Shown here: positions 1-7,999 of the stretch, one piece after another | How positions within the stretch are numbered: position 1 is the first letter of the stretch | How the letters are laid out: each line of letters opens with the position of its first letter | Assembly (NCBI GenBank): GCA_002490665.1 | Contig: DKUL01000026.1 | Coordinates: forward strand, 1 to 13,336 | DNA: 13,336 nucleotides | Source of the DNA: Lachnospiraceae bacterium UBA7205 | GTDB lineage: Bacteria > Bacillota > Clostridia > Lachnospirales > Lachnospiraceae | Direction of reading: 5' to 3' | The notes under the pieces: model-generated | Seen by the model: the letters and a program-made list of their open reading frames with translations, nothing else | Told to the model about the DNA's origin: nothing | The model's database searches: none | Program-made: the position numbers and the translations under genes

Positions 1-1
1 T

Positions 2-31
2 TTGGCAATTTAACAATTGCCTATGTACAAT
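2..31 (+). promoter_or_regulatory. Candidate promoter with internal inverted repeat upstream of proC
   Basis: TTGGCA (2-7) and TACAAT (26-31) are separated by 18 nt, each one base off the vegetative sigma consensus. A perfect 7-bp inverted repeat, GGCAATT (4-10) and AATTGCC (15-21) around TAAC, overlaps the -35 and the spacer. It could be an operator, or the end of a hairpin belonging to an upstream gene outside the window. This is inferred from sequence only, and the window edge prevents seeing the full context. Confidence 0.35.
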
Positions 32-50
32 TTGAGATAGGAGAAAAAGG

Positions 51-860
51 ATGAAGATAGGTTTTATAGGGCTTGGCAATATGGCAACAGCCATGATTGG
101 CGGTATGCTGGGTACAGGTGCATTTCAGGCGGAGGATATCATAGGCTCCGCAAAAACACAGGCGACCGCGGAGCGGGTCAGCGGGAAGTATGGTATTTCC
201 ACTGGCACGGACAACAAAAATACGGCGTTTCTTTCGGATGTGCTGATACTTGCCGTGAAGCCGGTATTTTTGCCGGAGGTGATAGCTGAAATCAAGGATG
301 TCGTGGGAGACAGGCACCTTGTCATCTCCATCGCGGCAGGGAAATCAATTGACTGGATAGAGCAGGAGTTTGGAAAGGAGCTCCGGGTCATACGCTGTAT
401 GCCGAACACGCCTGCCATGGTAGGCGAGGGCTGCACCTGCATCTGCCTGAAAGAAAAGGGTGCGGACACGGCTGTTTCCGCAGGTGATAAAGAGACTGCG
501 CTGAAAATCATGAACAGTTTTGGGAAGGCGTATATTCTTCCGGAGCGGCTGATGGATGGATTTATCGGCGTGGCAGGAAGCTCTCCCGCGTATGTATTTC
601 TGTTTATAGAAGCGATGGCGGATGCAGCCGTCCATGCGGGCATACCGAGAAAACAGGCATATGCGTTTGCGGCGCAGTCCGTTCTGGGCAGTGCGAAGAT
701 GGTTCTCGAAACAGGCATGCATCCTGGTGAGCTGAAAGACATGGTATGTTCTCCGGCCGGAACGACGATAGAGGCGGTCAAGGTCCTGGAGGAAAAAGGA
801 TTTCGTGCGGCGGTGATGGATTCGGTAGAGGCGTGCGTCAATAAATCGAAAAATCTTTAA
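51..860 (+). CDS. proC: Pyrroline-5-carboxylate reductase
   Basis: ProC catalyses the last step of proline synthesis, the NAD(P)H-dependent reduction of 1-pyrroline-5-carboxylate to proline, in the cytoplasm. The 269-residue product has the usual family length. It opens with a Rossmann dinucleotide-binding fold (GFIGLGNMA, residues 4-12). The conserved core CMPNTPA follows, and then the C-terminal dimerisation/substrate domain with GSSPAYVF, the helix EAMADAAVHAG and the signature stretch SPAGTTIEAV. The start is set by an AGGAG-type ribosome binding site (about 39-43) and the Rossmann strand right after the Met. No proA or proB is adjacent, so proC appears to be a stand-alone gene with a possible promoter directly upstream. 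No clear T-tract terminator follows, only an A/T-rich palindrome around 857-875. Confidence 0.96.
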   Translation: MKIGFIGLGNMATAMIGGMLGTGAFQAEDIIGSAKTQATAERVSGKYGISTGTDNKNTAFLSDVLILAVKPVFLPEVIAEIKDVVGDRHLVISIAAGKSIDWIEQEFGKELRVIRCMPNTPAMVGEGCTCICLKEKGADTAVSAGDKETALKIMNSFGKAYILPERLMDGFIGVAGSSPAYVFLFIEAMADAAVHAGIPRKQAYAFAAQSVLGSAKMVLETGMHPGELKDMVCSPAGTTIEAVKVLEEKGFRAAVMDSVEACVNKSKNL

Positions 861-940
861 AAAAATTTTTTAATATCGTAGCTTTTGTGTATTCTGTAGC
901 CTGAAGCTTGTACGTTACAGGTGTTATTTTTAAAATGCGG

Positions 941-980
941 GAGTTCGTGACTTGACAAGTCGCGAACTCTTTGCTATTAT
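941..980 (+). promoter_or_regulatory. Promoter whose -35 sits in a 13-bp inverted repeat
   Basis: TTGACA (952-957) and TATTAT (975-980) have an ideal 17-nt spacer, a strong sigma-A type promoter for the cell-wall hydrolase gene at 1084. The -35 is embedded in a near-perfect inverted repeat: 941-953 pairs with 957-969 over 13 positions (one G-T) around the loop GAC. The repeat may be a repressor operator or the proC terminator hairpin; the T-tract after it is weak (CTTTGCT). The leader of about 95 nt is A/T-rich and holds a second weak hairpin (AAAAATGT 1024-1031 with ACATTTTT 1042-1049). Confidence 0.65.
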
Positions 981-1083
981 ATGGAATCGTAATAGATGTT
1001 AACAAATATGTAACATTTAAAGCAAAAATGTAAAAAATTAAACATTTTTTGTCACAAAACATGAAAAGGAAATGGAGTAGAAA

Positions 1084-2256
1084 ATGAAGACAAATTGTAA
1101 AACGTGGAAATATCTGTTGTGTATCACAGCAGTAACAACTGTATTTGCGTTTGTTCCGTTCAGCACTCAGGCTGCCGATACCAAGGTAAGGCTTATGGAC
1201 GGTCTGGACAAAAAGCAGGAAACCACATCAGGCAAGATGAATTCAGCAGACAAAGCAGTTATGCCGGCGGTAACAGCTGGCGCAGCGGATATACTGGACG
1301 CAGAAATTTCCATAGACACCAACGAACTTCGCACATTTGCAATGACCCTGAAGGTACTTCCTCAGGAGATTAAGCCGCAGGAGCAGGAATCCACGCTTGT
1401 GATGGCTAAGGTCAACGAGTATGCGAATATACGAGTGGATGCCGCACAGGATGCCGAGAAAGTTGGCGTGCTGTACAAGGATTGTGGCGGAGATATTATA
1501 GAGCAGAAGGGTGAGTGGACGAAGATTCAGTCCGGTGACGTTTCCGGATGGATTAAAAATGATTACCTTTATTTTGGGAGCGAGGCAGAGGAGATTGCAC
1601 GTGATGTCGGGGTACTCACGGCGTATTCTACAACAGAGACCCTCCGCATCAGGCAGGAGCCGAGCCTGGAAGCGGGCATTGTCGGACTTCTTGCCGAGGA
1701 ACAGGCAGTTGAGGCGATTGCTGAGGAAGGCGACTGGGTAAAGGTGAGCTACGAAGGTACGACAGGATTTGTGGCGGCGGAGTTTGTCAGGGTCGAGTTT
1801 GGCATTGACACGGCGGAATCCATGGAGATAATCCGGGAAAGGGAAGAAGCAGAGCGCGCCAGGGCTGCTGCGGAAGCGGAGGCGAAGAGAAAGCAGCAGA
1901 AGGAGGCAGTGCTTGCAACGGCGTCAGAGGTTGACATCCTTGCGGCGCTGATTCAGTGCGAGGCAGGCGGCGAGCCATATGAAGGACAGGTCGCGGTGGG
2001 CGCAGTCGTGATGAACCGTGTACGGTGCGGCGGATACCCGAACAGCATTACAGAGGTAATCTATGCTTCCGGCCAGTTTGTGCCCGCGTCAAAGGGACGT
2101 ATGGAGTCACTGATTTTAAACAAGAATATCAAGGCTTCCTGTGTACAGGCGGCAAATGAAGCCATCAATGGCGCGTGCAATGTCGGCGATGCGCTCCATT
2201 TCAGGAGGAACAACGGCAGGGACGGACTTGTCATCGGAAACCATGTATTCTGGTAA
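1084..2256 (+). CDS. Secreted SH3-domain cell-wall hydrolase (SleB/Hydrolase_2 family)
   Basis: The 390-residue product is an exported peptidoglycan-cleaving enzyme. Residues 1-30 form a Sec signal peptide (Lys-rich start, hydrophobic core, probable cleavage after TQA at 28-30). Two bacterial SH3 domains follow, at about 107-164 (NIRVDA, GWIKNDY) and 177-238 (LRIRQEPS, GFVAAEFV); such domains usually bind the cell wall. A charged Glu/Ala/Arg-rich coiled-coil linker (about 244-280) leads to a C-terminal SleB-like Hydrolase_2 domain (284-390) with ALIQCEAGGEPYEGQ, AVVMNRV and ALHFRR. Glu293 in CEAGGE is the likely catalytic acid by family analogy. In spore formers SleB acts in cortex lysis, but many vegetative relatives remodel the wall, and the two SH3 domains favour the latter. 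The gene has its own promoter (941-980) and terminator (2308-2339), so it is probably monocistronic. Confidence 0.88.
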   Translation: MKTNCKTWKYLLCITAVTTVFAFVPFSTQAADTKVRLMDGLDKKQETTSGKMNSADKAVMPAVTAGAADILDAEISIDTNELRTFAMTLKVLPQEIKPQEQESTLVMAKVNEYANIRVDAAQDAEKVGVLYKDCGGDIIEQKGEWTKIQSGDVSGWIKNDYLYFGSEAEEIARDVGVLTAYSTTETLRIRQEPSLEAGIVGLLAEEQAVEAIAEEGDWVKVSYEGTTGFVAAEFVRVEFGIDTAESMEIIREREEAERARAAAEAEAKRKQQKEAVLATASEVDILAALIQCEAGGEPYEGQVAVGAVVMNRVRCGGYPNSITEVIYASGQFVPASKGRMESLILNKNIKASCVQAANEAINGACNVGDALHFRRNNGRDGLVIGNHVFW

Positions 2257-2307
2257 GGATAGAGAACAGTAGTTATTTTAAAGGGATTCCAGATAAAGTA
2301 CAGTATG

Positions 2308-2339
2308 AAAGGCGCAATCTAAAAAGACTGCGCCTTTTT
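2308..2339 (+). terminator. Rho-independent terminator after the cell-wall hydrolase gene
   Basis: The arms AAAGGCGCA (2308-2316) and TGCGCCTTT (2329-2337) form a GC-rich stem. It continues across one mismatch with TCT/AGA to an AAAA loop, and a T-run ends at 2339. It lies 52 nt after the hydrolase stop codon and before the argF promoter. Confidence 0.9.
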
Positions 2340-2357
2340 GGTTATGGCGACAACCAC

Positions 2358-2386
2358 TTGCCCCTTTTGGACAAATGTAGTAGAAT
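2358..2386 (+). promoter_or_regulatory. Candidate argF promoter
   Basis: TTGCCC (2358-2363) and TAGAAT (2381-2386) are separated by 17 nt, matching the consensus at 4/6 and 5/6 positions. It sits after the preceding terminator and about 34 nt before the argF start. I could not recognise a convincing arginine-repressor box around it. Confidence 0.5.
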
Positions 2387-2419
2387 AAGAAAAGCATATC
2401 AATACGGAGGTTAAAGGAA

Positions 2420-3409
2420 ATGGATTTAAAGGGACGCAGCTTTTTGACATTAAAGGATTTTACGCCGGAGGAGATTGTCTATCTGATTGACCTGGCGGCT
2501 GAATATAAGGATAAGAAAAAAAACGGCGTGCCGCACGACACGCTTCGCGGAAAAAACATTGCGCTGATTTTCGAGAAGACAAGCACGCGCACACGCTGTT
2601 CGTTTGAGGTGGCGGCGCATGACCTTGGCATGGGCACGACATACCTTGACCCGTCAGGCTCCCAGATTGGAAAGAAGGAGTCGATTGCGGATACGGCAAG
2701 GGTGCTTGGCAGGATGTACGAGGGCATCGAGTACCGTGGCTTTGAGCAGTCCATCGTGGAGGAGCTTGCAAAGCACGCGGGGGTTCCCGTCTGGAACGGC
2801 CTGACCAACGAGTACCACCCGACCCAGATGCTCGCTGACATGCTTACCATACGGGAGCACTTCGGATTCCTGAAAGGCATCCGGCTTACCTATATGGGGG
2901 ATGCCCGCTACAACATGGGCAATTCGCTGATGATTGCATGTGCGAAGCTCGGGATGCATTTTACCGCGTGCACCGCAAAGGAATATTTTCCTGACGGGGA
3001 GCTTGTGGAGCTGTGCAGGACATATGCCGCAGCGTCGGGCGCGTCCATAACGCTCACGGAGGATGTGGATGCCGGGACAAAAGGAGCAGACGTTATTTAT
3101 ACGGACGTATGGGTTTCCATGGGAGAACCGGAGGCAGTGTGGGCAGAGCGTATCCAGAAGCTATCGCCGTACAAGGTGACAAAAGCCGTGATGGACAACG
3201 CAGGGGAAAAGGCAGTGTTTCTCCACTGCCTGCCGGCATTCCATGACCTGAAGACAAAGATTGGCAGGGAACAGGGTGAAAAGTACGGTTTCACGGAGCT
3301 TGAGGTGACGGATGAGGTGTTTGAGTCCGGACAGTCGCTTGTGTTTGACGAGGCAGAGAACCGTATGCATACCATCAAGGCAGTGATTGCAGCAACGCTC
3401 GGCGCATAG
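2420..3409 (+). CDS. argF: Ornithine carbamoyltransferase
   Basis: ArgF transfers the carbamoyl group from carbamoyl phosphate to ornithine to make citrulline, in arginine synthesis (anabolic) or, run in reverse, in arginine deiminase catabolism. The 329-residue length is typical. The carbamoyl-phosphate site STRTR is at 55-59, HPTQ at 133-136, the ornithine-binding SMG loop at 233-235, and the catalytic HCLPA at 269-273. The SMG loop and HCLPA argue for an ornithine enzyme over aspartate or putrescine carbamoyltransferases. GGAGG (2406-2410) precedes the ATG by 9 nt. There is no arcA, arcC or other arg gene next to it, so the sequence does not say whether it serves synthesis or breakdown; anabolic use is the default guess. 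Confidence 0.95.
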   Translation: MDLKGRSFLTLKDFTPEEIVYLIDLAAEYKDKKKNGVPHDTLRGKNIALIFEKTSTRTRCSFEVAAHDLGMGTTYLDPSGSQIGKKESIADTARVLGRMYEGIEYRGFEQSIVEELAKHAGVPVWNGLTNEYHPTQMLADMLTIREHFGFLKGIRLTYMGDARYNMGNSLMIACAKLGMHFTACTAKEYFPDGELVELCRTYAAASGASITLTEDVDAGTKGADVIYTDVWVSMGEPEAVWAERIQKLSPYKVTKAVMDNAGEKAVFLHCLPAFHDLKTKIGREQGEKYGFTELEVTDEVFESGQSLVFDEAENRMHTIKAVIAATLGA

Positions 3410-3427
3410 GTTTTGTGTACTTCACTT

Positions 3428-3463
3428 TATACTGGGCGGTCAGTCTTTTTGACCGCCAGTATA
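3428..3463 (+). terminator. Hairpin between argF and birA, probable terminator
   Basis: The arms at 3428-3442 and 3450-3463 pair over 14 bp with one bulged G, around a T-rich loop (GTCTTTT). The stem is strong but no T-tract follows it, so it may act as a factor-assisted terminator or an mRNA-stabilising hairpin. It begins 18 nt after the argF stop codon and ends 33 nt before the birA start. Confidence 0.6.
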
Positions 3464-3496
3464 TCGCGGCGGGTGGTACGGAGGATAGGGACGGAC

Positions 3497-4489
3497 ATGA
3501 AAAATGAGGAGATTCTGAAAAAGCTTCGCGCGGCGGGCGACTATGTAAGCGGGCAGGAGCTCTGCGCGTATTACGGCGTGTCGCGCACCGCGGTCTGGAA
3601 GGCAATCCGGCAGCTGGAAAAGGACGGATATGTCATAGAGGCACAGAACAACAGGGGCTACAGGCTGGTGGAGTCGGAGGAGACAGACATTTATAACGGC
3701 ATGGAAATAGAAAGCTGCCTGGACACGGAATGGGTTGGCAGGAAGCTTGTTTTCCACAGGGAGACAGGCTCGACCAATATTGATGCCAAACTGCTTGCAG
3801 AGCAGGGCGAAGAGGAAGGCGCTGTCGTTGTTGCCGACATGCAGACGGCAGGACGCGGCAGACGCGGCAGGGGCTGGGTGTCGCCGGCGGGAAAGGACAT
3901 CTACATGACCATCATGCTCCGTCCCCAGTGCAGGCCGGAAAAGGCATCGGCGCTCACGCTTGTCATGGCGCTTGCTGTTCTTGAGGCAGTCCGGGAGGTG
4001 GTGCCGCAGCCGTGCGGCATCAAGTGGCCAAATGACATTGTTATCAATGGCAAAAAGGTGTGCGGCATCCTGACGGAAATGAGCGCGGAGATTGACGGCA
4101 TTCACTATGTGGTTATCGGCTCCGGAATCAATGTGAACGAGGAACGGCTTGCGCAGGAGATACAGGACAAGGCGACCTCCCTGTATGCGGAATGCGGCAA
4201 AAGGATAAACCGTGCGCGGCTGACGGCGCGCGTGCTGCATTATTTTGAGAAAAATTACGCCGTTTTTCAGGACAGCTGGGATCTGACGGGACTGGTTGAA
4301 AAGTACAACGGGTTTCTGGTCAACTACGACAGGGAGGTCCGGGTTCTTGACCCCAAAGGGGAGTACGACGGCATTGCAAAAGGAATTAACGAAAAAGGCG
4401 AGCTGCTCGTTGTGCGCAGGCACGATGGTCAGACGGTACAGGTTTATGCAGGCGAGGTCTCGGTGCGCGGGATATATGGGTATGTATGA
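3497..4489 (+). CDS. birA: Bifunctional biotin-[acetyl-CoA-carboxylase] ligase / biotin repressor
   Basis: BirA activates biotin to biotinyl-5'-AMP and attaches it to the acceptor lysine of biotin-dependent carboxylases. With an N-terminal DNA-binding domain it also represses biotin genes. The 330-residue product starts with a winged helix-turn-helix (about 1-60: SRTAVWKAIRQLE, GYRLV). The ligase core follows: GSTN (91-94), the biotinyl-AMP loop GRGRRGRGW (119-127) and KWPND (176-180). The C-terminal SH3-like domain ends at 330. I chose the ATG at 3497 because HTH homology starts there; an upstream in-frame start at 3413 would add 28 unrelated residues running through the argF-birA hairpin. 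It heads a tightly packed run that includes coaX, so two cofactor-related genes lie together. The HTH predicts an operator elsewhere; none was recognised here. Confidence 0.95.
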   Translation: MKNEEILKKLRAAGDYVSGQELCAYYGVSRTAVWKAIRQLEKDGYVIEAQNNRGYRLVESEETDIYNGMEIESCLDTEWVGRKLVFHRETGSTNIDAKLLAEQGEEEGAVVVADMQTAGRGRRGRGWVSPAGKDIYMTIMLRPQCRPEKASALTLVMALAVLEAVREVVPQPCGIKWPNDIVINGKKVCGILTEMSAEIDGIHYVVIGSGINVNEERLAQEIQDKATSLYAECGKRINRARLTARVLHYFEKNYAVFQDSWDLTGLVEKYNGFLVNYDREVRVLDPKGEYDGIAKGINEKGELLVVRRHDGQTVQVYAGEVSVRGIYGYV

Positions 4490-4529
4490 TAAACAAGCGT
4501 CGGCGACAGCCTGTGTGACGGAGGAAAAT

Positions 4530-4871
4530 ATGGAAGAAAACAGTGGACGGACTGTTCTTTGCGGGGCAAATGCCTATGAGCAGAAATACTATTTTAATGA
4601 AAAGTTCGTGAATATTCCTGAATCTATCAGGGAGGAACTGCATATCATATGTGTGTTGTTCACGGAGGAAGTCGGCGGTGTCTTTACCATCGTGTTTGAG
4701 GAGGACGGAAGCGTGAGCCTTGAGACGGATGCGTATGAGGAGGATATCCTGTATGACGAGATAAGCAGCGGGCTTCTTGTGCGTGAGGTCCGGATGCAGC
4801 GTCAGGAGCTTCTGGAGTCGCTAAGCATGTATTACCGCGTGTTTGTGCTGCGGGAACAATGCGAAACATAA
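4530..4871 (+). CDS. Small acidic protein resembling DUF6145, function unknown
   Basis: This is a 113-residue acidic cytoplasmic protein with no signal peptide or membrane segment. Recognisable stretches are YEQKYYFNEKF, LPxx-like IPESIREELH, FTEEVGGVFTIVF and the C-terminal helix MYYRVFVLREQ. I match it, from memory of Lachnospiraceae proteomes, to the uncharacterised DUF6145 family; this is not verified by a search. The start at 4530 follows GGAGG at 4520-4524. An alternative ATG at 4482 overlaps the birA end by 8 nt and would add 16 residues, but has no good ribosome binding site. It lies 40 nt after birA and 40 nt before coaX, so co-expression with these cofactor enzymes is likely, but no function should be read from that alone. 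Confidence 0.82.
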   Translation: MEENSGRTVLCGANAYEQKYYFNEKFVNIPESIREELHIICVLFTEEVGGVFTIVFEEDGSVSLETDAYEEDILYDEISSGLLVREVRMQRQELLESLSMYYRVFVLREQCET

Positions 4872-4911
4872 AAGACGGGATGATAACGGATTGGAAGACA
4901 GGAGATGGAAA

Positions 4912-5682
4912 ATGGTTTTAGTGGTTGATGTTGGAAATACAAATATAACGTTCGGGGTGTATGATGGGCGGAACCTTGTCACGACATTCCGCCTGATGTC
5001 AAAGACACAGCGCACTTCAGATGAATACGGTGTGCTGATTACGGAGCTTTTGGCGAAGAATGATATCAATACCAAAAGGATAGAGGGGGCGATTATCGCG
5101 AGTGTCGTGCCGAATGTCATGCACTCGCTCACAGGCGGCATCAAGCGTTATGTGATTGAAAAGCTTATGATTGTGGGTGTCGGGATTAAGACCGGCATCA
5201 AGGTCGTGACGGAAAATCCGAAAGAAATCGGTCCGGATAGAATTGTTGACGCAGTAGCCGCATATGAATTATATGGAGGACCGGTGCTTGTCATGGACTT
5301 TGGCACGGCGACGACATATGACCTTGTGAATGCGGACGGCTGTTTCTGTGCGGGAATCACCGCACCGGGTATCAGGACTTCCGCAAGGGCGCTGTGGCAG
5401 GATGCGGCAAAGCTTCCGGAAATCGAGATTAAGAAACCGGCGTCGATACTGGCGCAGGAGACCATTTCCAGTATGCAGGCAGGGCTTGTGTACGGCCAGA
5501 TTGGACAGACGGAATATATTGTCAGGCGCGTGAAAAAGGAAACAGGCTACGATAATCTCAAGGTTGTCGCGACAGGCGGCCTGGGGCGTATCATAGCCGA
5601 GGAGACTGATGTGATACAGGAATACAACAGCGCGCTGACACTGGAAGGGCTTAGAATCATTTATGAGAAAAACAACAGATAG
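4912..5682 (+). CDS. coaX: Type III pantothenate kinase
   Basis: CoaX phosphorylates pantothenate to 4'-phosphopantothenate, the first step of coenzyme A synthesis. Type III enzymes belong to the ASKHA fold and, unlike type I enzymes, are generally insensitive to CoA feedback. The 256-residue product shows the N-terminal phosphate loop DVGNTNITFGVYDG, the pantothenate-binding GPDRIVDA, the second phosphate motif DFGTATTYD and the adenosine-side ATGGLG near the C-terminus. The ATG at 4912 is chosen because the ASKHA strand begins at residue 2 and an AGGAGA-type site precedes it; a longer in-frame start at 4843 would overlap the preceding gene with unrelated residues. Its 3' end overlaps dusB by 20 nt. 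Confidence 0.95.
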   Translation: MVLVVDVGNTNITFGVYDGRNLVTTFRLMSKTQRTSDEYGVLITELLAKNDINTKRIEGAIIASVVPNVMHSLTGGIKRYVIEKLMIVGVGIKTGIKVVTENPKEIGPDRIVDAVAAYELYGGPVLVMDFGTATTYDLVNADGCFCAGITAPGIRTSARALWQDAAKLPEIEIKKPASILAQETISSMQAGLVYGQIGQTEYIVRRVKKETGYDNLKVVATGGLGRIIAEETDVIQEYNSALTLEGLRIIYEKNNR

Positions 5683-6688
5683 GGCAGACAGCAGGGGCAA
5701 AAGGCAGCTGAAAATAGGCGATGTTATCCTTGAAAATAATGTCATACTCGCACCGATGGCAGGAGTCACAGACCTGCCATTTCGCGTGATATGTAAGGAA
5801 CAGGGCGCGGGGCTGCTGTGCATGGAGATGGTGAGCGCAAAGGCAGTCCATTTTCAAAACAAAAATACCGAGGCGCTGATGGAAATCCATCCGGAGGAAA
5901 TGCCTGTTTCCCTGCAGCTGTTCGGCTCGGAACCGGACATCATGGCAGAGGCGGCAGCGCACATTGCGGACAGACCGTTTGCAATACTTGATATCAACAT
6001 GGGCTGTCCGGTTCCCAAGGTCGTCAACAACCGCGAGGGCAGCGCCCTGATGAAAAATCCAGCGCTTGCCGGTGCAATTATCCAAGCGGTTTCCCATGCC
6101 GTGAAAAAACCTGTGACAGTAAAAATCCGGAAGGGGTTCGACGACAACTCGGTGAATGCCGTGGAAATCGCCAGGATTGCGGAGGAAAACGGCGCGGCGG
6201 CGGTCGCAGTGCATGGAAGGACAAGGGAGCAGTATTATTCCGGCAGGGCAGACTGGGATATTATCAGGCAGGTAAAGGAAGCCGTGCGCATCCCGGTAAT
6301 CGGAAACGGAGATGTGACAGATGCCGTGTCTGCGGCAAAAATGATGGCAGAAACAGGCTGTGACGGCATTATGGTGGGCAGGGCAAGCCGTGGAAACCCA
6401 TGGATTTTCCGGGAAATCAACAGCTATCTTGACACAGGCACGATACCGGAAAGACCGACGAAGGAGGAGGTCTGTGACACGATTTTAAGGCATGCCAAAT
6501 TACAGCGGGACTATAAGGGCGAGTATATCGCCGTGCGCGAGATGCGAAAGCACATCGCATGGTACACCGCAGGCTACCCGCATTCCGCGGGGCTGCGCAG
6601 GATGGTGAATACGATAGACAGCTTCGCGGAGCTGACAGAAAGTGTGCGGAGGATATTTTTGGAGGACGGAAACAGGATAACATGGTAA
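5663..6688 (+). CDS. dusB: tRNA-dihydrouridine synthase (DusB/NifR3 family)
   Basis: This is an FMN-dependent enzyme that reduces specific uridines in tRNA to dihydrouridine. The 341-residue product is a TIM barrel with FMN- and tRNA-binding motifs in order: APMAGVTDLPFR (30-41), the catalytic-cysteine motif NMGCP (Cys115 as general acid by analogy), GSALM (126-130), VKIRKGF (153-159), HGRT (184-187), GNGDV and the phosphate-binding GIMVGRASRGNPW. A C-terminal helical tRNA-binding domain follows. The start overlaps the coaX end by 20 nt with only a weak GGAAGGG site, so translation is probably coupled. About 20 residues precede the barrel, slightly longer than usual, so the start is the least certain part. 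Its stop overlaps the next gene by 7 nt. Confidence 0.94.
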   Translation: MRKTTDRADSRGKRQLKIGDVILENNVILAPMAGVTDLPFRVICKEQGAGLLCMEMVSAKAVHFQNKNTEALMEIHPEEMPVSLQLFGSEPDIMAEAAAHIADRPFAILDINMGCPVPKVVNNREGSALMKNPALAGAIIQAVSHAVKKPVTVKIRKGFDDNSVNAVEIARIAEENGAAAVAVHGRTREQYYSGRADWDIIRQVKEAVRIPVIGNGDVTDAVSAAKMMAETGCDGIMVGRASRGNPWIFREINSYLDTGTIPERPTKEEVCDTILRHAKLQRDYKGEYIAVREMRKHIAWYTAGYPHSAGLRRMVNTIDSFAELTESVRRIFLEDGNRITW

Positions 6689-7995
6689 AAAAACGGAATG
6701 GATTGTTGTGCAGCCTGGCAAGCTTTGGCGTCATGCCGGCGGTGTTTCTGACTGCGTGCGGCAATGTGCAGCAGACGGAATCCGACGGTGCTATCGAATT
6801 TGGCATGATAACGGGAGAAACGAGACAGCCGGAGGAAATGGAACGGATGCAGGAGCCATCAGAACCATACCAGCAGATGCTTTTGTATATTCGGGAGGGA
6901 CTTTACCAGCATGGGGTAGAAGGCACGTATCAGGCATATTTCAGTGCGGTGGAGGATGAGTGTGACGGGTATTATTGGCGTGGCAGGGACTGGGATGCAT
7001 ATGGGGACGCACATTTCTGCGAGGTATTGTTAGAGGAGAATGGAAATTATTGGAGCGAGAGCGTGGTGTACACATATGATGCCAAAACCGGGTGGTATAT
7101 GTTTTATGGGCAGTATGAGCCTGTTCTTGTGGGAGATCCGCTTAGTGTAATGACGGCGGAAAATGATTATGTACTGGACGTTATGGATAATCACGTATAT
7201 ACCTGCCAGATATCCGGCAAAATGAATTTGCCGTTTCCCATGAAATATATTTCAGAAAACGCACCAGCTGAAGATGACAAGTATATTGATATTCCATTTT
7301 CCGAGGCATGGCGAGGCGCTTCGGGGGCTTCGGAAGAAGACAGGCTTTCTTATGGAGTGTATCCGAGACTGTATACGTATGTGGACGACAGGCTTGATAT
7401 GTATATTACAATCATATATCCTGAAATCAGTCTGTCAGGCACCTATGATGATGCAGAAAAGCAGAAAATGGAGGATGACATAAATAAGCTCATAAAATCC
7501 GCTTTTTTTTATGGGTGTGGTGTGGATGACAGCAAGCTGTTTAATCCCCGCGAGGAAATATATGGAAACATTCAGCGGAACTATATTATTACAAGAAGGG
7601 ATGAAAACTATTTTTCCATACGCATTTACGAAGGCAGCTATTACCGTGGTGCAAATCATCCAAATGAATGGGAAACAGCCATTACATTGGATATGCATAG
7701 CGGCAGGCTCCTGAACCTTGGCGATGTTGCGGGCGGGGAACGGACGATAGGGGATTTGTTTGGCACTGGGGCGTTTCGGTGTATGTGGTATTGGAGGGAT
7801 GGAAACGAAGAAGTGATTCCGGAGAAATATAACGAAGATTATTTGGCGCGTTATAAAGAAAGTACTAAAAAGTGCAGCGAATACGGTTCTGATTTTTACA
7901 TCACGGACAAGGCGCTGGGGCTGATTACAACAGAATCCCGATATTATACAAATGTTGAGGCAGACTTTGCGGATTTGGGAATCAGCGGATTTTAA
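6682..7995 (+). CDS. Predicted lipoprotein with DUF3298-like C-terminal region
   Basis: This is a 437-residue exported lipoprotein of unknown function. Residues 1-26 form a lipoprotein signal: basic start (VKKR), hydrophobic core, lipobox LTAC with the lipidated Cys26. A Glu/Gln-rich tether follows. The mature part is rich in Tyr, Trp and acidic residues. The stretch FSIRIYEGSYYRGANHPNE with ITLDMHSGRLLNLGDV (around residues 310-350) and the YITDKALGLI stretch near the end resemble DUF4163/DUF3298 (RsiV-like extracellular) domains, which I recognise by pattern only. The start overlaps the dusB stop by 7 nt (ATGGTAA), indicating translational coupling. Its third codon positions are more A/T-rich than those of the birA-dusB genes, so it may be a later addition to the operon. 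No terminator is visible before the greA promoter. Confidence 0.78.
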   Translation: MVKKRNGLLCSLASFGVMPAVFLTACGNVQQTESDGAIEFGMITGETRQPEEMERMQEPSEPYQQMLLYIREGLYQHGVEGTYQAYFSAVEDECDGYYWRGRDWDAYGDAHFCEVLLEENGNYWSESVVYTYDAKTGWYMFYGQYEPVLVGDPLSVMTAENDYVLDVMDNHVYTCQISGKMNLPFPMKYISENAPAEDDKYIDIPFSEAWRGASGASEEDRLSYGVYPRLYTYVDDRLDMYITIIYPEISLSGTYDDAEKQKMEDDINKLIKSAFFYGCGVDDSKLFNPREEIYGNIQRNYIITRRDENYFSIRIYEGSYYRGANHPNEWETAITLDMHSGRLLNLGDVAGGERTIGDLFGTGAFRCMWYWRDGNEEVIPEKYNEDYLARYKESTKKCSEYGSDFYITDKALGLITTESRYYTNVEADFADLGISGF

Positions 7996-7999
7996 AATC

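Noticed and set aside
125..841. Long antisense open frame opposite proC (and similar ones opposite birA, dusB and lysS)
   Set aside because: These mirror the codon pattern of well-supported genes on the + strand, have no family motifs, and lack sensible ribosome binding sites; they are by-products of GC-rich third positions.
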